A stretch of DNA of 28,769 bases from a virus. Both the position numbers and the translations under genes were made by a program. The stretch lies in IMG/VR virus record IMGVR_UViG_3300004461_000088, positions 1 to 28,769 of that record, one strand, 5' to 3'. The notes beneath the pieces are model-generated. The model did not search any database. It was not told the origin of the DNA and was given only the letters and a program-made list of their open reading frames with translations. Position 1 is the first letter of the stretch; each line of letters opens with the position of its first letter. Below, in pieces: positions 9,200-17,634 of this stretch.

Positions 9200-10138
9200 A
9201 TGCCAACTTCAACTTCAATTACTACTACTTATGCTGGAGAATTTGCTGGAAAGTACATTTCTGCTGCATTATTAGAAGGTGCTACTATCGCTAACGGTGG
9301 TATCACTGTAAAACCAAATGTAAAATTCAAAGAAGTAATCAAAACTGTTGCTACAGATGATATCGTAAAGGATGCCTCTTGTGACTTTGATGGAACTTCT
9401 ACTTTAACTCTTGCTGAGAGAATCCTTCAGCCAGAAGAGCAACAAGTAAACTTACAATTATGTAAGAAAGACTTTGCTTCTGATTGGGAAGCTATCCAAA
9501 TGGGATACTCTGCATTTGATAACTTGCCTCCTTCTTTTGCTGACTTCTTAGTAGCTCACGTTGCTGCTAAAGTAGCACAAAGAACTGAGACTTCTATCTG
9601 GGAAGGTTCTACTGCAACAAGTGGACAGTTTGATGGATTGACTACTTTACTTGACGCAGATGCTGCTCATACAGGTGCTTCTAAAATTGCAGGTACTACT
9701 GTAGATGCTGCAAACGTAATTGCACAATTAGGAAGTATCGTTGATGCTGTTCCTTCTACTATCTACGGAAGTGAAGATTTAAACCTTTATGTATCTCAAA
9801 ATATCGCTAGAGCTTATGTAAGAGCTTTAGGTGGATTTGGAAGTTCTGGTTTAGGAGCTAACGGTACAAACGCTATGGGAACTCAGTGGTGGAACAACGG
9901 AAGTTTAACTTTTGACGGAGTTAAAATATTTGTTGCTAACGGTCTTGCTGACAACACTGCAATCGCTGCTGAAAAGTCTAACTTATTCTTTGGTACTGGT
10001 CTATTATCTGACTATAACCAAGTAAAAGTTATCGATATGGCTGACTTAGATGGTTCTCAAAACGTTCGTGTTGTAATGAGATTTACAGCAGGTGTACAGT
10101 ACGGGATCGTAGGAGATATCGTATCTTACGGAATCTAA
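9200..10138 (+). CDS. Major capsid protein (HK97-like)
   Basis: 312 residues. Size, position after scaffold and protease, and the Ala/Gly/Thr-rich composition fit a capsid subunit. Features include a long helix-like region near residues 110-135 (FADFLVAHVAAKVAQRTE, a spine-helix candidate), a Gly-rich loop (GGFGSSGLGANG) and a C-terminal strand (VRVVMRFTAGVQYG). The leader is very A-rich, typical of strong Bacteroidetes translation starts. Codon use is distinct: isoleucine is almost always ATC or ATT, with one ATA, while neighbouring genes favour ATA, which indicates selection for high expression. It is followed by a strong terminator. Confidence 0.85.
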   Translation: MPTSTSITTTYAGEFAGKYISAALLEGATIANGGITVKPNVKFKEVIKTVATDDIVKDASCDFDGTSTLTLAERILQPEEQQVNLQLCKKDFASDWEAIQMGYSAFDNLPPSFADFLVAHVAAKVAQRTETSIWEGSTATSGQFDGLTTLLDADAAHTGASKIAGTTVDAANVIAQLGSIVDAVPSTIYGSEDLNLYVSQNIARAYVRALGGFGSSGLGANGTNAMGTQWWNNGSLTFDGVKIFVANGLADNTAIAAEKSNLFFGTGLLSDYNQVKVIDMADLDGSQNVRVVMRFTAGVQYGIVGDIVSYGI

Positions 10139-10161
10139 TAAAACAATTAATTAACTTAAAG

Positions 10162-10197
10162 GGGTGGGTAAGCCGAAAAGCCTACCTACCCTTTTTT
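10162..10197 (+). terminator. Rho-independent terminator after the major capsid gene
   Basis: A twelve-pair stem (10162-10173 with 10180-10191) contains one mismatch and one G-U pair, closes on a six-base loop (CGAAAA) and is followed by six T. It begins 23 bases after the capsid stop codon, and the next gene starts only 15 bases after its end, so it is likely to be partially read through. Confidence 0.85.
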
Positions 10198-10211
10198 AAT
10201 ACAATAATAAT

Positions 10212-10760
10212 ATGGCTTGTGATTTAACTAGAGGTAGAAAAGAACCCTGTAAAGACGTAGTTGGTGGTCTTAAAGCTGTTTACTTTGTTGACTATTCAGA
10301 CTTAGGAACAGTAACTCAAACGGAGGATGAGATTACCGATATGACAGGAACTTTTTCTGCTTACAAATATGAACTAAAAGGAAATAGTAGCTTCGAGCAA
10401 GCTGTTAATTCCTCAAGAGAGAATGGAACAACATTCTTTGAGCAAACATTAAACCTTACCCTAAAGAAGTTGTCTAAGGAAGACCATAAAGAGATAAAAC
10501 TCTTGGCTTACGGACATCCTCACGTTGCTGTTGAAGATTACAACGGTAATGTGTTTCTAATGGGTCTTGAAAATGGAGCTGATGTATCTGGTGGTACTAT
10601 TGTTACTGGAGCTGCTATGGGAGATTTAAGTGGTTACACTTTAACTCTTGCTGGTATGGAAGTAAAACCTGCAAACTTTGTATCTAGCCCAACTGCTGCT
10701 GATCCTTTTGCAGGAATGACTAGTGCAACAGTAACTATTGTAGAAGGAACAAACTCCTAA
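10212..10760 (+). CDS. Tail tube-like structural protein
   Basis: 182 residues. The N-terminus (CDLTRGRKEPCKDVVGGLKA), followed by SSRENGTTFFEQTLNLTLKK and GLENGADVSGGTIVTGAAMG, belongs to a protein type I recognise as common in Bacteroidetes phages and probably the major tail tube subunit. Two Cys lie in the first 13 residues (C3, C13). It is beta-rich with a hydrophilic, flexible C-terminus. It sits between two terminators, as expected for a protein needed in many copies. The tail tube role is inferred from composition and context. Confidence 0.65.
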   Translation: MACDLTRGRKEPCKDVVGGLKAVYFVDYSDLGTVTQTEDEITDMTGTFSAYKYELKGNSSFEQAVNSSRENGTTFFEQTLNLTLKKLSKEDHKEIKLLAYGHPHVAVEDYNGNVFLMGLENGADVSGGTIVTGAAMGDLSGYTLTLAGMEVKPANFVSSPTAADPFAGMTSATVTIVEGTNS

Positions 10761-10774
10761 TAAGAGTAAAAAAT

Positions 10775-10797
10775 ACCCTTGTTAATAGAACAAAGGT
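10775..10797. other. Hairpin in the tail tube downstream region
   Basis: A nine-pair imperfect stem (10775-10783 with 10789-10797, one mismatch, five-base loop). It is not followed by T residues on the plus strand, but on the minus strand it is followed by ATTTTTT, so it could stop antisense transcription. It could also act as a protective 3' mRNA structure. Confidence 0.4.
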
Positions 10798-10823
10798 AAA
10801 AAAGAGTTTCATTTTGATAAATT

Positions 10824-10851
10824 AGGGTGGCAGAAATGCTGCCCTTTTTTT
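10824..10851 (+). terminator. Rho-independent terminator after the tail tube gene
   Basis: A nine-pair stem (10824-10832 with 10837-10845, two wobble pairs) capped by a GAAA tetraloop and followed by T residues. It lies 64 bases after the tail tube stop and 35 bases before the next gene. Its core is nearly the same sequence as the terminator near 21231. Confidence 0.85.
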
Positions 10852-10885
10852 GTGAACAGAAATAAGGTTATTTAGTTATAATTAT

Positions 10886-11308
10886 ATGATAAGGTTATTA
10901 CCAAATACAGATCCTCAAACAATAAGCATTATACCAAGAAGATATATTGTAGCTGACGATATATCAATAGCAATAATAGAGGACGGTACTAGAAAGAAAC
11001 AAGCTGTATATGACTTAACTTCTGAATTAAATGGTAGTTTTTTAGATATAGATTGTGCTTTTAATATTTTGTCTGAAGAGACAACCTATTCTATGGAGGT
11101 TAGGCAAGGTGAGATACTTCTTTACAGAGGTAAAATATACTGTACTTCTCAAGTTGATGAAACGATATCTCACACTCTTAACCTAAATGAATACGTTTTA
11201 TTCGCACAACCATATTCTGTAGATTCAATATTAGTTTCTGCGGATAATTCAGTTATAACCGTTGACTTAATAACAACAGACGGAGAACAGCAATACATAA
11301 TTATATGA
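10886..11308 (+). CDS. Unknown virion-module protein
   Basis: 140 residues, not assigned. It is predicted beta-rich, with two repeated beta-type halves: IIPRRYIVADDISIAIIED near residue 15, and a YSMEVRQGEILLYRGKIYCT segment near residues 70-90. No catalytic motif was found. The position between the tail tube-like protein and the portal, with an ATGA overlap to the portal gene, supports a structural role such as a neck or tail completion protein. The leader is A/T-rich. Confidence 0.6.
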   Translation: MIRLLPNTDPQTISIIPRRYIVADDISIAIIEDGTRKKQAVYDLTSELNGSFLDIDCAFNILSEETTYSMEVRQGEILLYRGKIYCTSQVDETISHTLNLNEYVLFAQPYSVDSILVSADNSVITVDLITTDGEQQYIII

Positions 11309-12588
11309 GCAGAAAAAATATAAAGAGAAATCGACCAGTTGATACTCCTAAGAAGTCTTATGATTCTAGTCTTAGAGTCTTAAATTTATCAGGATATGAA
11401 GTGCCTAGTGTAACTGAAAGTAAGCGTTACGATTGGGTGGAGTATGGTGATGATAATGACTACTTTGCTGAACTTATAGAGAGATATTTAGGTAGTCCAA
11501 CCAACTCAAGATGTATTAACGGTATCGTAGATATGATTTACGGTAGAGGTTTAAACGCAACAGACTCTACAGAGAAGCCTGAAATGTTCGGTAAGATGCA
11601 AGCTATCCTAGCTCCTAAAGACGTTAGAAGAATGGTTAATGACTTAAAGATATTAGGTCAAGCTGCTATTCAGGTTGTATATAAAAAAGGTAAGAAAGAA
11701 ATATCAGGATTGTATCACTTTCCTATGGAGACTTTAAGAGCTGAAAAGGCCAAAGATGGTAAAGTTAACGCTTATTACTATCACCCAGACTGGATCAATA
11801 TAAAGCCTAACGACAAACCTAAACGAATACCTTCTTATAAGAATGGAAGTAAAGGTGAGAATATAGAAATATACTGCGTAAAGCCCTATAGAACAGGCTT
11901 TTACTATTACAGTCCTGTTGATTATCAAGGCTGTTTACAGTACTGTTCTTTAGAAGAAGAGGTATCTAATTATCACTTAAACAATATTAAGAATGGTTTA
12001 CAACCTTCTTTATTGTTAAACTTTAATAATGGAATCCCTACTGATGAGATTCAAGAGATTATAGAGAGAAAGATTTATGATAAATTCAGTGGGTCTTCAA
12101 ACGCTGGTAGATTTATATTGGCCTTTAATGAGAGTTCTGAAAGCCAGTCCACTGTAGAACCGATACACTTGCCAGATGCTCACGCTCAGTACGACTTCTT
12201 AGCTACAGAGAGTAGAGAAAAAATTATGATAGGACACGGAGTTGTATCACCTATTCTTTTAGGTATTAAAGATAACACTGGATTTGGTAATAATGCAGAG
12301 GAGCTTAGAACTGCTTCTATCCTTATGGATAATATAGTTATTAGACCGTTTCAAGCCCTTTTAATAGATGCTTTTAAAGAATTACTTTCCTTTAACGGTA
12401 TTATGCTTGACTTGTACTTTACAACACTTCAGCCAATTGAATTTACTGAACTAGATAATATTGCTACTAAGATCAAGAGAGAGGAAGAGACTGGTGAGAA
12501 ACTATCTTCTGACAAAGTTGAGTTATCTGAAGAGGAGATATTAGATTTTGAAGTAGATGCTGAACCAATAGAAAACACAGAGGAATAA
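11305..12588 (+). CDS. Portal protein
   Basis: 427 residues. It forms the dodecameric DNA channel at one capsid vertex. The order of elements fits the portal family: a basic N-terminus, DWVEYGDDNDYFAELIERYL, SPTNSRCINGIVDMIYGRGL (wing and clip region), a stem-helix region around DEIQEIIERKIYDKFSGSS, then GVVSPILLGIKDNTGFGNNA and EELRTASILMDNIVIRPFQ, which resemble the C-terminal helical part of PBSX-type portals. The acidic C-terminal tail is flexible. It overlaps its upstream neighbour (ATGA) and is one base from the connector gene. The portal is downstream of the capsid gene here, not upstream as in most siphoviruses. Confidence 0.8.
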   Translation: MSRKNIKRNRPVDTPKKSYDSSLRVLNLSGYEVPSVTESKRYDWVEYGDDNDYFAELIERYLGSPTNSRCINGIVDMIYGRGLNATDSTEKPEMFGKMQAILAPKDVRRMVNDLKILGQAAIQVVYKKGKKEISGLYHFPMETLRAEKAKDGKVNAYYYHPDWINIKPNDKPKRIPSYKNGSKGENIEIYCVKPYRTGFYYYSPVDYQGCLQYCSLEEEVSNYHLNNIKNGLQPSLLLNFNNGIPTDEIQEIIERKIYDKFSGSSNAGRFILAFNESSESQSTVEPIHLPDAHAQYDFLATESREKIMIGHGVVSPILLGIKDNTGFGNNAEELRTASILMDNIVIRPFQALLIDAFKELLSFNGIMLDLYFTTLQPIEFTELDNIATKIKREEETGEKLSSDKVELSEEEILDFEVDAEPIENTEE

Positions 12589-12589
12589 T

Positions 12590-13087
12590 ATGAAAGCATT
12601 ATTTATAACTTTAAAGGAGCTTAAAAGAAAGTCAATATTTGACGGTAATATTGATGCCGACAAATTAGTTCAATTTATTGAGGTTGCTCAAGACACGAAC
12701 ATTCAAACCTATTTAGGAACTGCTCTATACGACAGACTACAGAATGATGTACTTAATAATACTCTAGGTAATAGTTATCTCACGCTAGTAAATGAATATA
12801 TCAAACCTATGCTTATTTGGTATGCTCAGGCTGCATATATTCCTTATGCTGCTTATCAGATATCAAATGGAGGTATTTATAAGCACAGCTCTGAAAACTC
12901 AGTCTCTGTTGATTCAACGGAGATAAGAACGCTTACGGAACACGCACAAGAAACTGCTGAATTTTATACTCAAAGATTTGTTGATTATATGAATTTTAAC
13001 AGCGAATTATTCCCTGAATTTATAACTAATCAAGATGATGGTATGTATCCTCACAGAGACATAAACTTTACTGGATGGGTTTTATAG
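12590..13087 (+). CDS. Head-tail connector-like protein (DUF6712-like)
   Basis: 165 residues, mostly alpha-helical. The pattern of helices (LVQFIEVAQDTNIQTYLGTA, then LYDRLQNDV, then IKPMLIWYAQAAYIPYAAYQ) matches a small helical adaptor recognised in Bacteroidetes phages as a DUF6712-type protein. It would fit beneath the portal as a head-tail connector. It starts one base after the portal stop codon, so the two are probably co-translated. The family name is from memory and less certain than the positional argument. Confidence 0.65.
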   Translation: MKALFITLKELKRKSIFDGNIDADKLVQFIEVAQDTNIQTYLGTALYDRLQNDVLNNTLGNSYLTLVNEYIKPMLIWYAQAAYIPYAAYQISNGGIYKHSSENSVSVDSTEIRTLTEHAQETAEFYTQRFVDYMNFNSELFPEFITNQDDGMYPHRDINFTGWVL

Positions 13088-13188
13088 AAAACAAACAAAA
13101 GAAGGCTTATAGGCCCAAACAAGAAAACGAAAAGAAATTAAACATTTACTTAAAAAATAAATCTAAAGATGGCAAAAGAAATAATTAA
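13075..13188 (+). CDS. Possible 37-residue basic peptide across the connector-fibre gap
   Basis: An ATG-started frame overlapping the 3' end of the connector gene by 13 bases and the fibre start by 20 bases. It encodes a Lys/Asn-rich peptide without a recognisable motif. It fills an 81-base gap that is otherwise unexplained in a genome with small gaps. There is no start signal and the composition is low in complexity, so it may simply be an A-rich leader. Confidence 0.25.
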   Translation: MGFIENKQKKAYRPKQENEKKLNIYLKNKSKDGKRNN

Positions 13189-16100
13189 TGTAGGTCAAGC
13201 AGCAAATGATGGGACTGGAGACCCATTAAGAAATGCATTTGAAAAGGTTAACAGCAACTTTACAGAATTGTATGATACTGCGGACACGCAAGATTTAGAC
13301 TTTACAGGGGATAGCGGTACTGGTGCTGTTGAGTTGGATAGTCAAACGTTAAACCTAGTTGGTACTAACGGTGTTCAGACTACTGCTAATGGCCAAACTA
13401 TTACTATTGACACTTCATCTTTAGACACAAGATTAACAACAGCAGAAGCTGATATAGACACTAATACAGCTAGTATCACAACAGAAGAAACTGCTAGAAT
13501 TGCAGCAGATACAACACTACAAACAAATATTGATGCAGAAGCTACTACACGTGGAAGTGCTGATACTACTTTACAAACCAATATAGATAGTGAAGCTGCA
13601 ACAAGATTAGCAAACGATAATACTTTACAGTCTAATATAGATGCAGAAGCAGCTACTAGACTTGCTAACGACAATACACTTCAAGGTAATATAGACACAG
13701 AAGCTAGTACTAGAAGTAGTGCAGATACTGCTTTACAAGGTCAAATAGATTCGAACGATACAGATATAGCTACAAACGCTGCTAATATTGCTACCAATAC
13801 AACTAACATATCTAGTAACGATACTGATATTTCAGGATTAGATACACGCTTAACAACTGCTGAAGGAAACATTACTTCTAACGATACGGATATAACTGGT
13901 CTTGATAATAGACTTACAACAGCTGAAGGAAATATATCAAGTAACGATACCGATATTGCTACTAACGCATCTAATATAGCTACTAATGTTACAAATATAG
14001 CAAGTAATGATACTGATATTAGCAACCTACAAAGTGGTAAACAAGATATAAGTGAAAAGAATCAAGCGAACGGATATGCGCCTTTAGATAGTGGTGCTAA
14101 AATTCCAATCGCTAACTTACCTGATTCAGTAGTAGGACAAGTAGAATATCAAGGGACTTGGGATGCAAGTATTGATGACCCTACGCTTCCTTCTGCTTCA
14201 ACTGTTAAAGGACATTATTATGTTGTTTCAGTAGGTGGTACTTATGAAACTATTACTTATGCTATTGGGGATTGGATCATTTCTAATGGTGTTGCTTGGG
14301 AGAAAATAGATAACACAGATGCTGTAACAACTGTATTTGGTAGATTAGGTGCTATTGTAGCTAATGAAGGCGATTATTCTTCTTACTATCCTTTAATTGC
14401 TGACTTAACAGCAGCAGAAGCAGATATTACTGCTTTACAAAACGACAAGTACGATAAATCAGGGGGTACTATTTCAGGAAATGCTACAATTACAGGTAAT
14501 TTAATAGTAGACACCAATACTTTATATGTTGATTCTTCTACTAATAACGTTGGGATAGGGACTACGAGTCCTGCCACTAAAATGCACTTAGAAGGACTTA
14601 ACCCAAAGTTTACAATTACAAACACAAATACAACTGCTTCAGGTAATCACGGTATTATTTTTGAAAGTTTAGATGGTGCAGGTTTTACAACTCAATCTTT
14701 AGGTCAAATTGACTTTATTACTTCAGCTGGAGCAACGGGACTTTCTGCAAGAATTGAAGCAGAAATGGCAAACTCAAATGGAGCGGGTACTATTGTCTTT
14801 TCAGCAGGAGCAGCAGGTTCTGCTTCAGAACGAATGCGCATAAGGGGTGGGAGTGTATCCTTTAGAGACACTTCTAACAACGAAGCGTTTTATTGGAATG
14901 CAAGTGCTGCAAGGCTTGGGATAGGGACTGGCTCAAGTCCTAGTGCTAAACTTGACGTTATTGGCAGTAGTGGTTTATTAGGTCAATTTGGAAATGATAA
15001 TAATCCTTATTATATACAACTTGGTGGCGTAAGGTCAATGTTCGGGTACGATGGAAACAATGCTATAATGCAAGGTGGCACAACCAAAGGCGTTGCTTTT
15101 TATACTGGGGGTGGTACTTTTGCCGATTCAACATTAGAAAGAATGCGTATTACTTCTGCAGGCAACGTTGGGATAAAAGGAACAGGTACAAAACTTGGAT
15201 GGGAGAGAACAAGTGATAATTCTGCTAATATTGTTTATTTAACTAAAAATGAGGATTTAGGTGTTAATGGAAACGCTAAACTGCACGGATATGATGGTAT
15301 AATATTTACTACTGCAGGAAGTGAAACAGAACGAATGCGTATAGACAGTAGTGGTAATTTTGGATTTAATGAAACACCTGAAAACTCAAACGGAACTTGG
15401 AGAAACTTTCAAATAGGTGGTGCTAATATAGCTTCAAGATTTTCAGGTTTTAACGACACTATGTTCGGTACAGGTTATGTTTTTAAAACTGATAATAGCG
15501 AAGTATATAAGAACACCGAAGCAGTAAGTAGAGTATTTTTCAATAATGACATAATCGAATTTCAACAAGCTGCAAGTGGAACAGCAGGGACTGCTATATC
15601 TTGGGATATACCATTAAAGATCGATTCGAGTGGCAACGTTGGGATAGGGGTTAGTCCTAGTGCTAAGTTACACGTCTTTAAACCTTCTCATCCTAATACT
15701 ATGTTAGCAAGATTTGAAAATCCCTCAGGCGAAGCATTAGTAGAAATAAAAGCACAAAATGATGCTTTAAGTGTTTTGCAATTTGCAGATTCAGAGGATG
15801 GAAATGTTGGTGCAATTCAATATAGTCATCCTGAAAATAGTATGCGTTTTAAGACTGCTGATGCAGAACGTATGCGTATTGATTCTAGTGGTGTTGTGCA
15901 AGTGCGAAACCAAACACCTACTATTCAGCTTTATAATACTGATGCAAGTTTATCGTTAAATCAAACTTTAGGGGATATTGACTTTTATCAATCAGATGCT
16001 TCAGACCAAGGAGTTGGTACAGTTGCTAAAATTAGAGCAGTAAATATCGGTTCTATTGCAGGGTATGGTGAATTAGCTTTCCATACAGGTAGTGCTACAA

Positions 16101-17257
16101 GTATTGATGAGCGTGTCAGAATTGACTATCAAGGCAACGTTGGGATAGGGACTGATAGTCCTAGTGCTATTATTGATATTGCGGGAGATATGGGTCAAGC
16201 TGCTAATTTTGCCGAAACAAAAACAAAAGCAGGATTTAATTTAAATAGCAGCGTATTAACAGGGTCTAATTCTTTGACTATTGGAGAACTTTCCGATTCA
16301 GTAGCTTATTATATACAGCACGCAAATTCAGCAGGAACTACTGCATATGGTTTAGCTTTAAATCCGTATGGAGGCAACGTGGGGATAGGGACTGGTTCAA
16401 GTCCTAGTGCTAAACTTGAAATTACAGCTCCTACCCTAAATACTTTTTTATCTAATATAACATCAACTACTTCTGCGAATGTCCATCAAATTAAAAATGA
16501 TAATTCCAAAGGTATAGAAACTGTAATTTACAGTTCAGCATATTCAGGAGGTACTTATTTAAGTGTTGGTGCTGATGGTTCAGCTATTACTAGTAATTCA
16601 AAAACAGCAATTACAACGACTGGCGCTTTTGATTTGCTTTTTGGTACTAACAGCACTACACGTATGCGCATATTGAGTGGGGGAAGTGTTTTACTAGGTA
16701 AAGCAACAGATGATGATAATACTAATGGTATAAGGTTCGCACAAGTTGGAGCAATTTCAGCTTCAAGACCAAGTAATGTTGCTTTAATTTTAAATAGAAC
16801 AGGAAGTGATGGGACTATAGCTCTTTTTAGAAAGAATAGTACACAAGTTGGTTCTATTTCGGTTACAGGTTCAGCTACTTCTTATGTTACTTCTTCCGAC
16901 TACCGACTAAAAGAAAACGTAGTGGAAATGACTGGTGCTTTAGATAGAGTAGATGCACTAAAACCAAGTCGCTTTAACTTTATTGCAGATGCTGAAAAGA
17001 CAGTAGATGGATTCCTAGCACACGAAGTAGCCGAAGTAGTACCTGAAGCTATTACAGGAGAAAAAGATGCAGTAGAAGATTATGAAGTTACTCCTGCGGT
17101 TCTTGATGACGAAGGAAATGTTATTGAAGAAGCGGTAATGGGAACAAGACCCGTTTATCAAGGTATAGACCAAAGCAAACTAGTGCCTTTATTAGTAGGT
17201 GCAATACAAGAACTAAAAGCAGAAATAGAAACTTTAAAATCACAAATAAATAATTAA
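13169..17257 (+). CDS. Long tail fibre with self-cleaving S74 chaperone domain
   Basis: 1362 residues. The N-terminus (INVGQAANDGTGDPLRNAF) is typical of a phage fibre base. Residues about 110-290 are coiled-coil repeats: an 18-residue repeat of the type TLQTNIDAEAATRLANDN, then NDTDI and LTTAEGN repeats. A small domain follows near 320-400 (VEYQGTWDAS, GDWIISNGVAWEKI). Residues 455-1240 are a repetitive shaft with NVGIGTxSP and ERMRI motifs. The C-terminus from about 1240 is an S74 intramolecular chaperone with the Ser-Asp-x3-x-Lys site (S1243, K1248), so the last ~120 residues should be cut off after trimer folding. It determines host range. Confidence 0.85.
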   Translation: MAKEIINVGQAANDGTGDPLRNAFEKVNSNFTELYDTADTQDLDFTGDSGTGAVELDSQTLNLVGTNGVQTTANGQTITIDTSSLDTRLTTAEADIDTNTASITTEETARIAADTTLQTNIDAEATTRGSADTTLQTNIDSEAATRLANDNTLQSNIDAEAATRLANDNTLQGNIDTEASTRSSADTALQGQIDSNDTDIATNAANIATNTTNISSNDTDISGLDTRLTTAEGNITSNDTDITGLDNRLTTAEGNISSNDTDIATNASNIATNVTNIASNDTDISNLQSGKQDISEKNQANGYAPLDSGAKIPIANLPDSVVGQVEYQGTWDASIDDPTLPSASTVKGHYYVVSVGGTYETITYAIGDWIISNGVAWEKIDNTDAVTTVFGRLGAIVANEGDYSSYYPLIADLTAAEADITALQNDKYDKSGGTISGNATITGNLIVDTNTLYVDSSTNNVGIGTTSPATKMHLEGLNPKFTITNTNTTASGNHGIIFESLDGAGFTTQSLGQIDFITSAGATGLSARIEAEMANSNGAGTIVFSAGAAGSASERMRIRGGSVSFRDTSNNEAFYWNASAARLGIGTGSSPSAKLDVIGSSGLLGQFGNDNNPYYIQLGGVRSMFGYDGNNAIMQGGTTKGVAFYTGGGTFADSTLERMRITSAGNVGIKGTGTKLGWERTSDNSANIVYLTKNEDLGVNGNAKLHGYDGIIFTTAGSETERMRIDSSGNFGFNETPENSNGTWRNFQIGGANIASRFSGFNDTMFGTGYVFKTDNSEVYKNTEAVSRVFFNNDIIEFQQAASGTAGTAISWDIPLKIDSSGNVGIGVSPSAKLHVFKPSHPNTMLARFENPSGEALVEIKAQNDALSVLQFADSEDGNVGAIQYSHPENSMRFKTADAERMRIDSSGVVQVRNQTPTIQLYNTDASLSLNQTLGDIDFYQSDASDQGVGTVAKIRAVNIGSIAGYGELAFHTGSATSIDERVRIDYQGNVGIGTDSPSAIIDIAGDMGQAANFAETKTKAGFNLNSSVLTGSNSLTIGELSDSVAYYIQHANSAGTTAYGLALNPYGGNVGIGTGSSPSAKLEITAPTLNTFLSNITSTTSANVHQIKNDNSKGIETVIYSSAYSGGTYLSVGADGSAITSNSKTAITTTGAFDLLFGTNSTTRMRILSGGSVLLGKATDDDNTNGIRFAQVGAISASRPSNVALILNRTGSDGTIALFRKNSTQVGSISVTGSATSYVTSSDYRLKENVVEMTGALDRVDALKPSRFNFIADAEKTVDGFLAHEVAEVVPEAITGEKDAVEDYEVTPAVLDDEGNVIEEAVMGTRPVYQGIDQSKLVPLLVGAIQELKAEIETLKSQINN
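13505..13722 (+). repeat. 54-base coding repeat in the fibre coiled coil
   Basis: About four units of 18 codons, each of the type ADTTLQTNIDAEAATRLA. Units are diverged at the DNA level but clearly related. They encode a trimeric coiled-coil shaft. A second, shorter repeated segment (NDTDI / LTTAEGN) continues to about 14035. Confidence 0.75.
14546..16417 (+). repeat. Dispersed conserved DNA repeat in the fibre shaft
   Basis: The string GGCAACGTTGGGATAGGG, or close variants, occurs at 14546, 14916, 15161, 15632, 16133 and 16373, several times followed by a second conserved part, AGTCCTAGTGCTAA. All copies encode the same NVGIGTxSPSAK-type turn in the same frame. The third codon positions are conserved too, with GGG and ATA codons kept. 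Confidence 0.75.
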
Positions 17258-17279
17258 TTAACCTTTAAATTTAAGTAAA

Positions 17280-17489
17280 ATGGCAAAAGAAAAAAAGACA
17301 CCAATTACTATTGATGACAAAGAATATTTCTTTGAGGACTTAACACAAGAACAGCAAACAATTGTAAACCACATTTCAGACTTGCAACGCAAGATACAAT
17401 CTTCTGAATTTAATTTACAGCAATTAGCGTTTGGTAAAGATGCTTTTGTTAAAGCCTTAAAAGAAGCACTAGACAATATAGACGAATAA
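17280..17489 (+). CDS. Small protein after the fibre (DUF6447-like)
   Basis: 69 residues: an N-terminal ITIDDKEYFFEDLTQEQQTIV segment, then a helical coiled-coil region (ISDLQRKIQSSEFNLQQLAF). It resembles a small family described from phages as DUF6447, of unknown function; the name is from memory. It opens the lysis cassette and may be a fibre assembly factor, as many small helical proteins directly behind fibre genes are. The function is not shown by the sequence. Confidence 0.6.
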   Translation: MAKEKKTPITIDDKEYFFEDLTQEQQTIVNHISDLQRKIQSSEFNLQQLAFGKDAFVKALKEALDNIDE

Positions 17490-17490
17490 A

Positions 17491-17634
17491 ATGCAAGATT
17501 TGAAGATAGCCTTTACTAATATATTTGCACTTGGATTAAGTGTATCGGAAGCGAATCCAATATTACAAACTGTATCACTTATATTAGCTATTGGCTATAC
17601 TTTAATCAGTATTTATAAAAAACTAAAAAAATGA
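17491..17634 (+). CDS. Small membrane protein of the lysis cassette
   Basis: 47 residues with one clear membrane segment (PILQTVSLILAIGYTLISIY) and a basic C-terminal end (KKLKK). It overlaps the next gene by four bases (ATGA), so translation is coupled. The positive cytoplasmic tail and position beside other TM proteins fit a holin or antiholin part. Confidence 0.65.
   Translation: MQDLKIAFTNIFALGLSVSEANPILQTVSLILAIGYTLISIYKKLKK

Noticed and set aside
10212-11308. Programmed frameshift of a tail assembly chaperone
   Set aside because: No slippery site followed by an extended overlapping frame was seen between the tail tube and portal genes, and the tape measure is elsewhere.
13505-14035. 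CRISPR-like or tandem repeat array
   Set aside because: The repeats are diverged, in frame and encode a coiled coil in the fibre; there are no spacers or cas genes.
13375-14625. Several long minus-strand open frames inside the fibre gene
   Set aside because: They mirror the repetitive coding DNA of the fibre, give low-complexity Val/Ser/Ala-rich translations, and have no promoter or leader.
14546-17257. Diversity-generating retroelement acting on the fibre
   Set aside because: No reverse transcriptase or template repeat was found in the window; the repeats encode ordinary shaft units.
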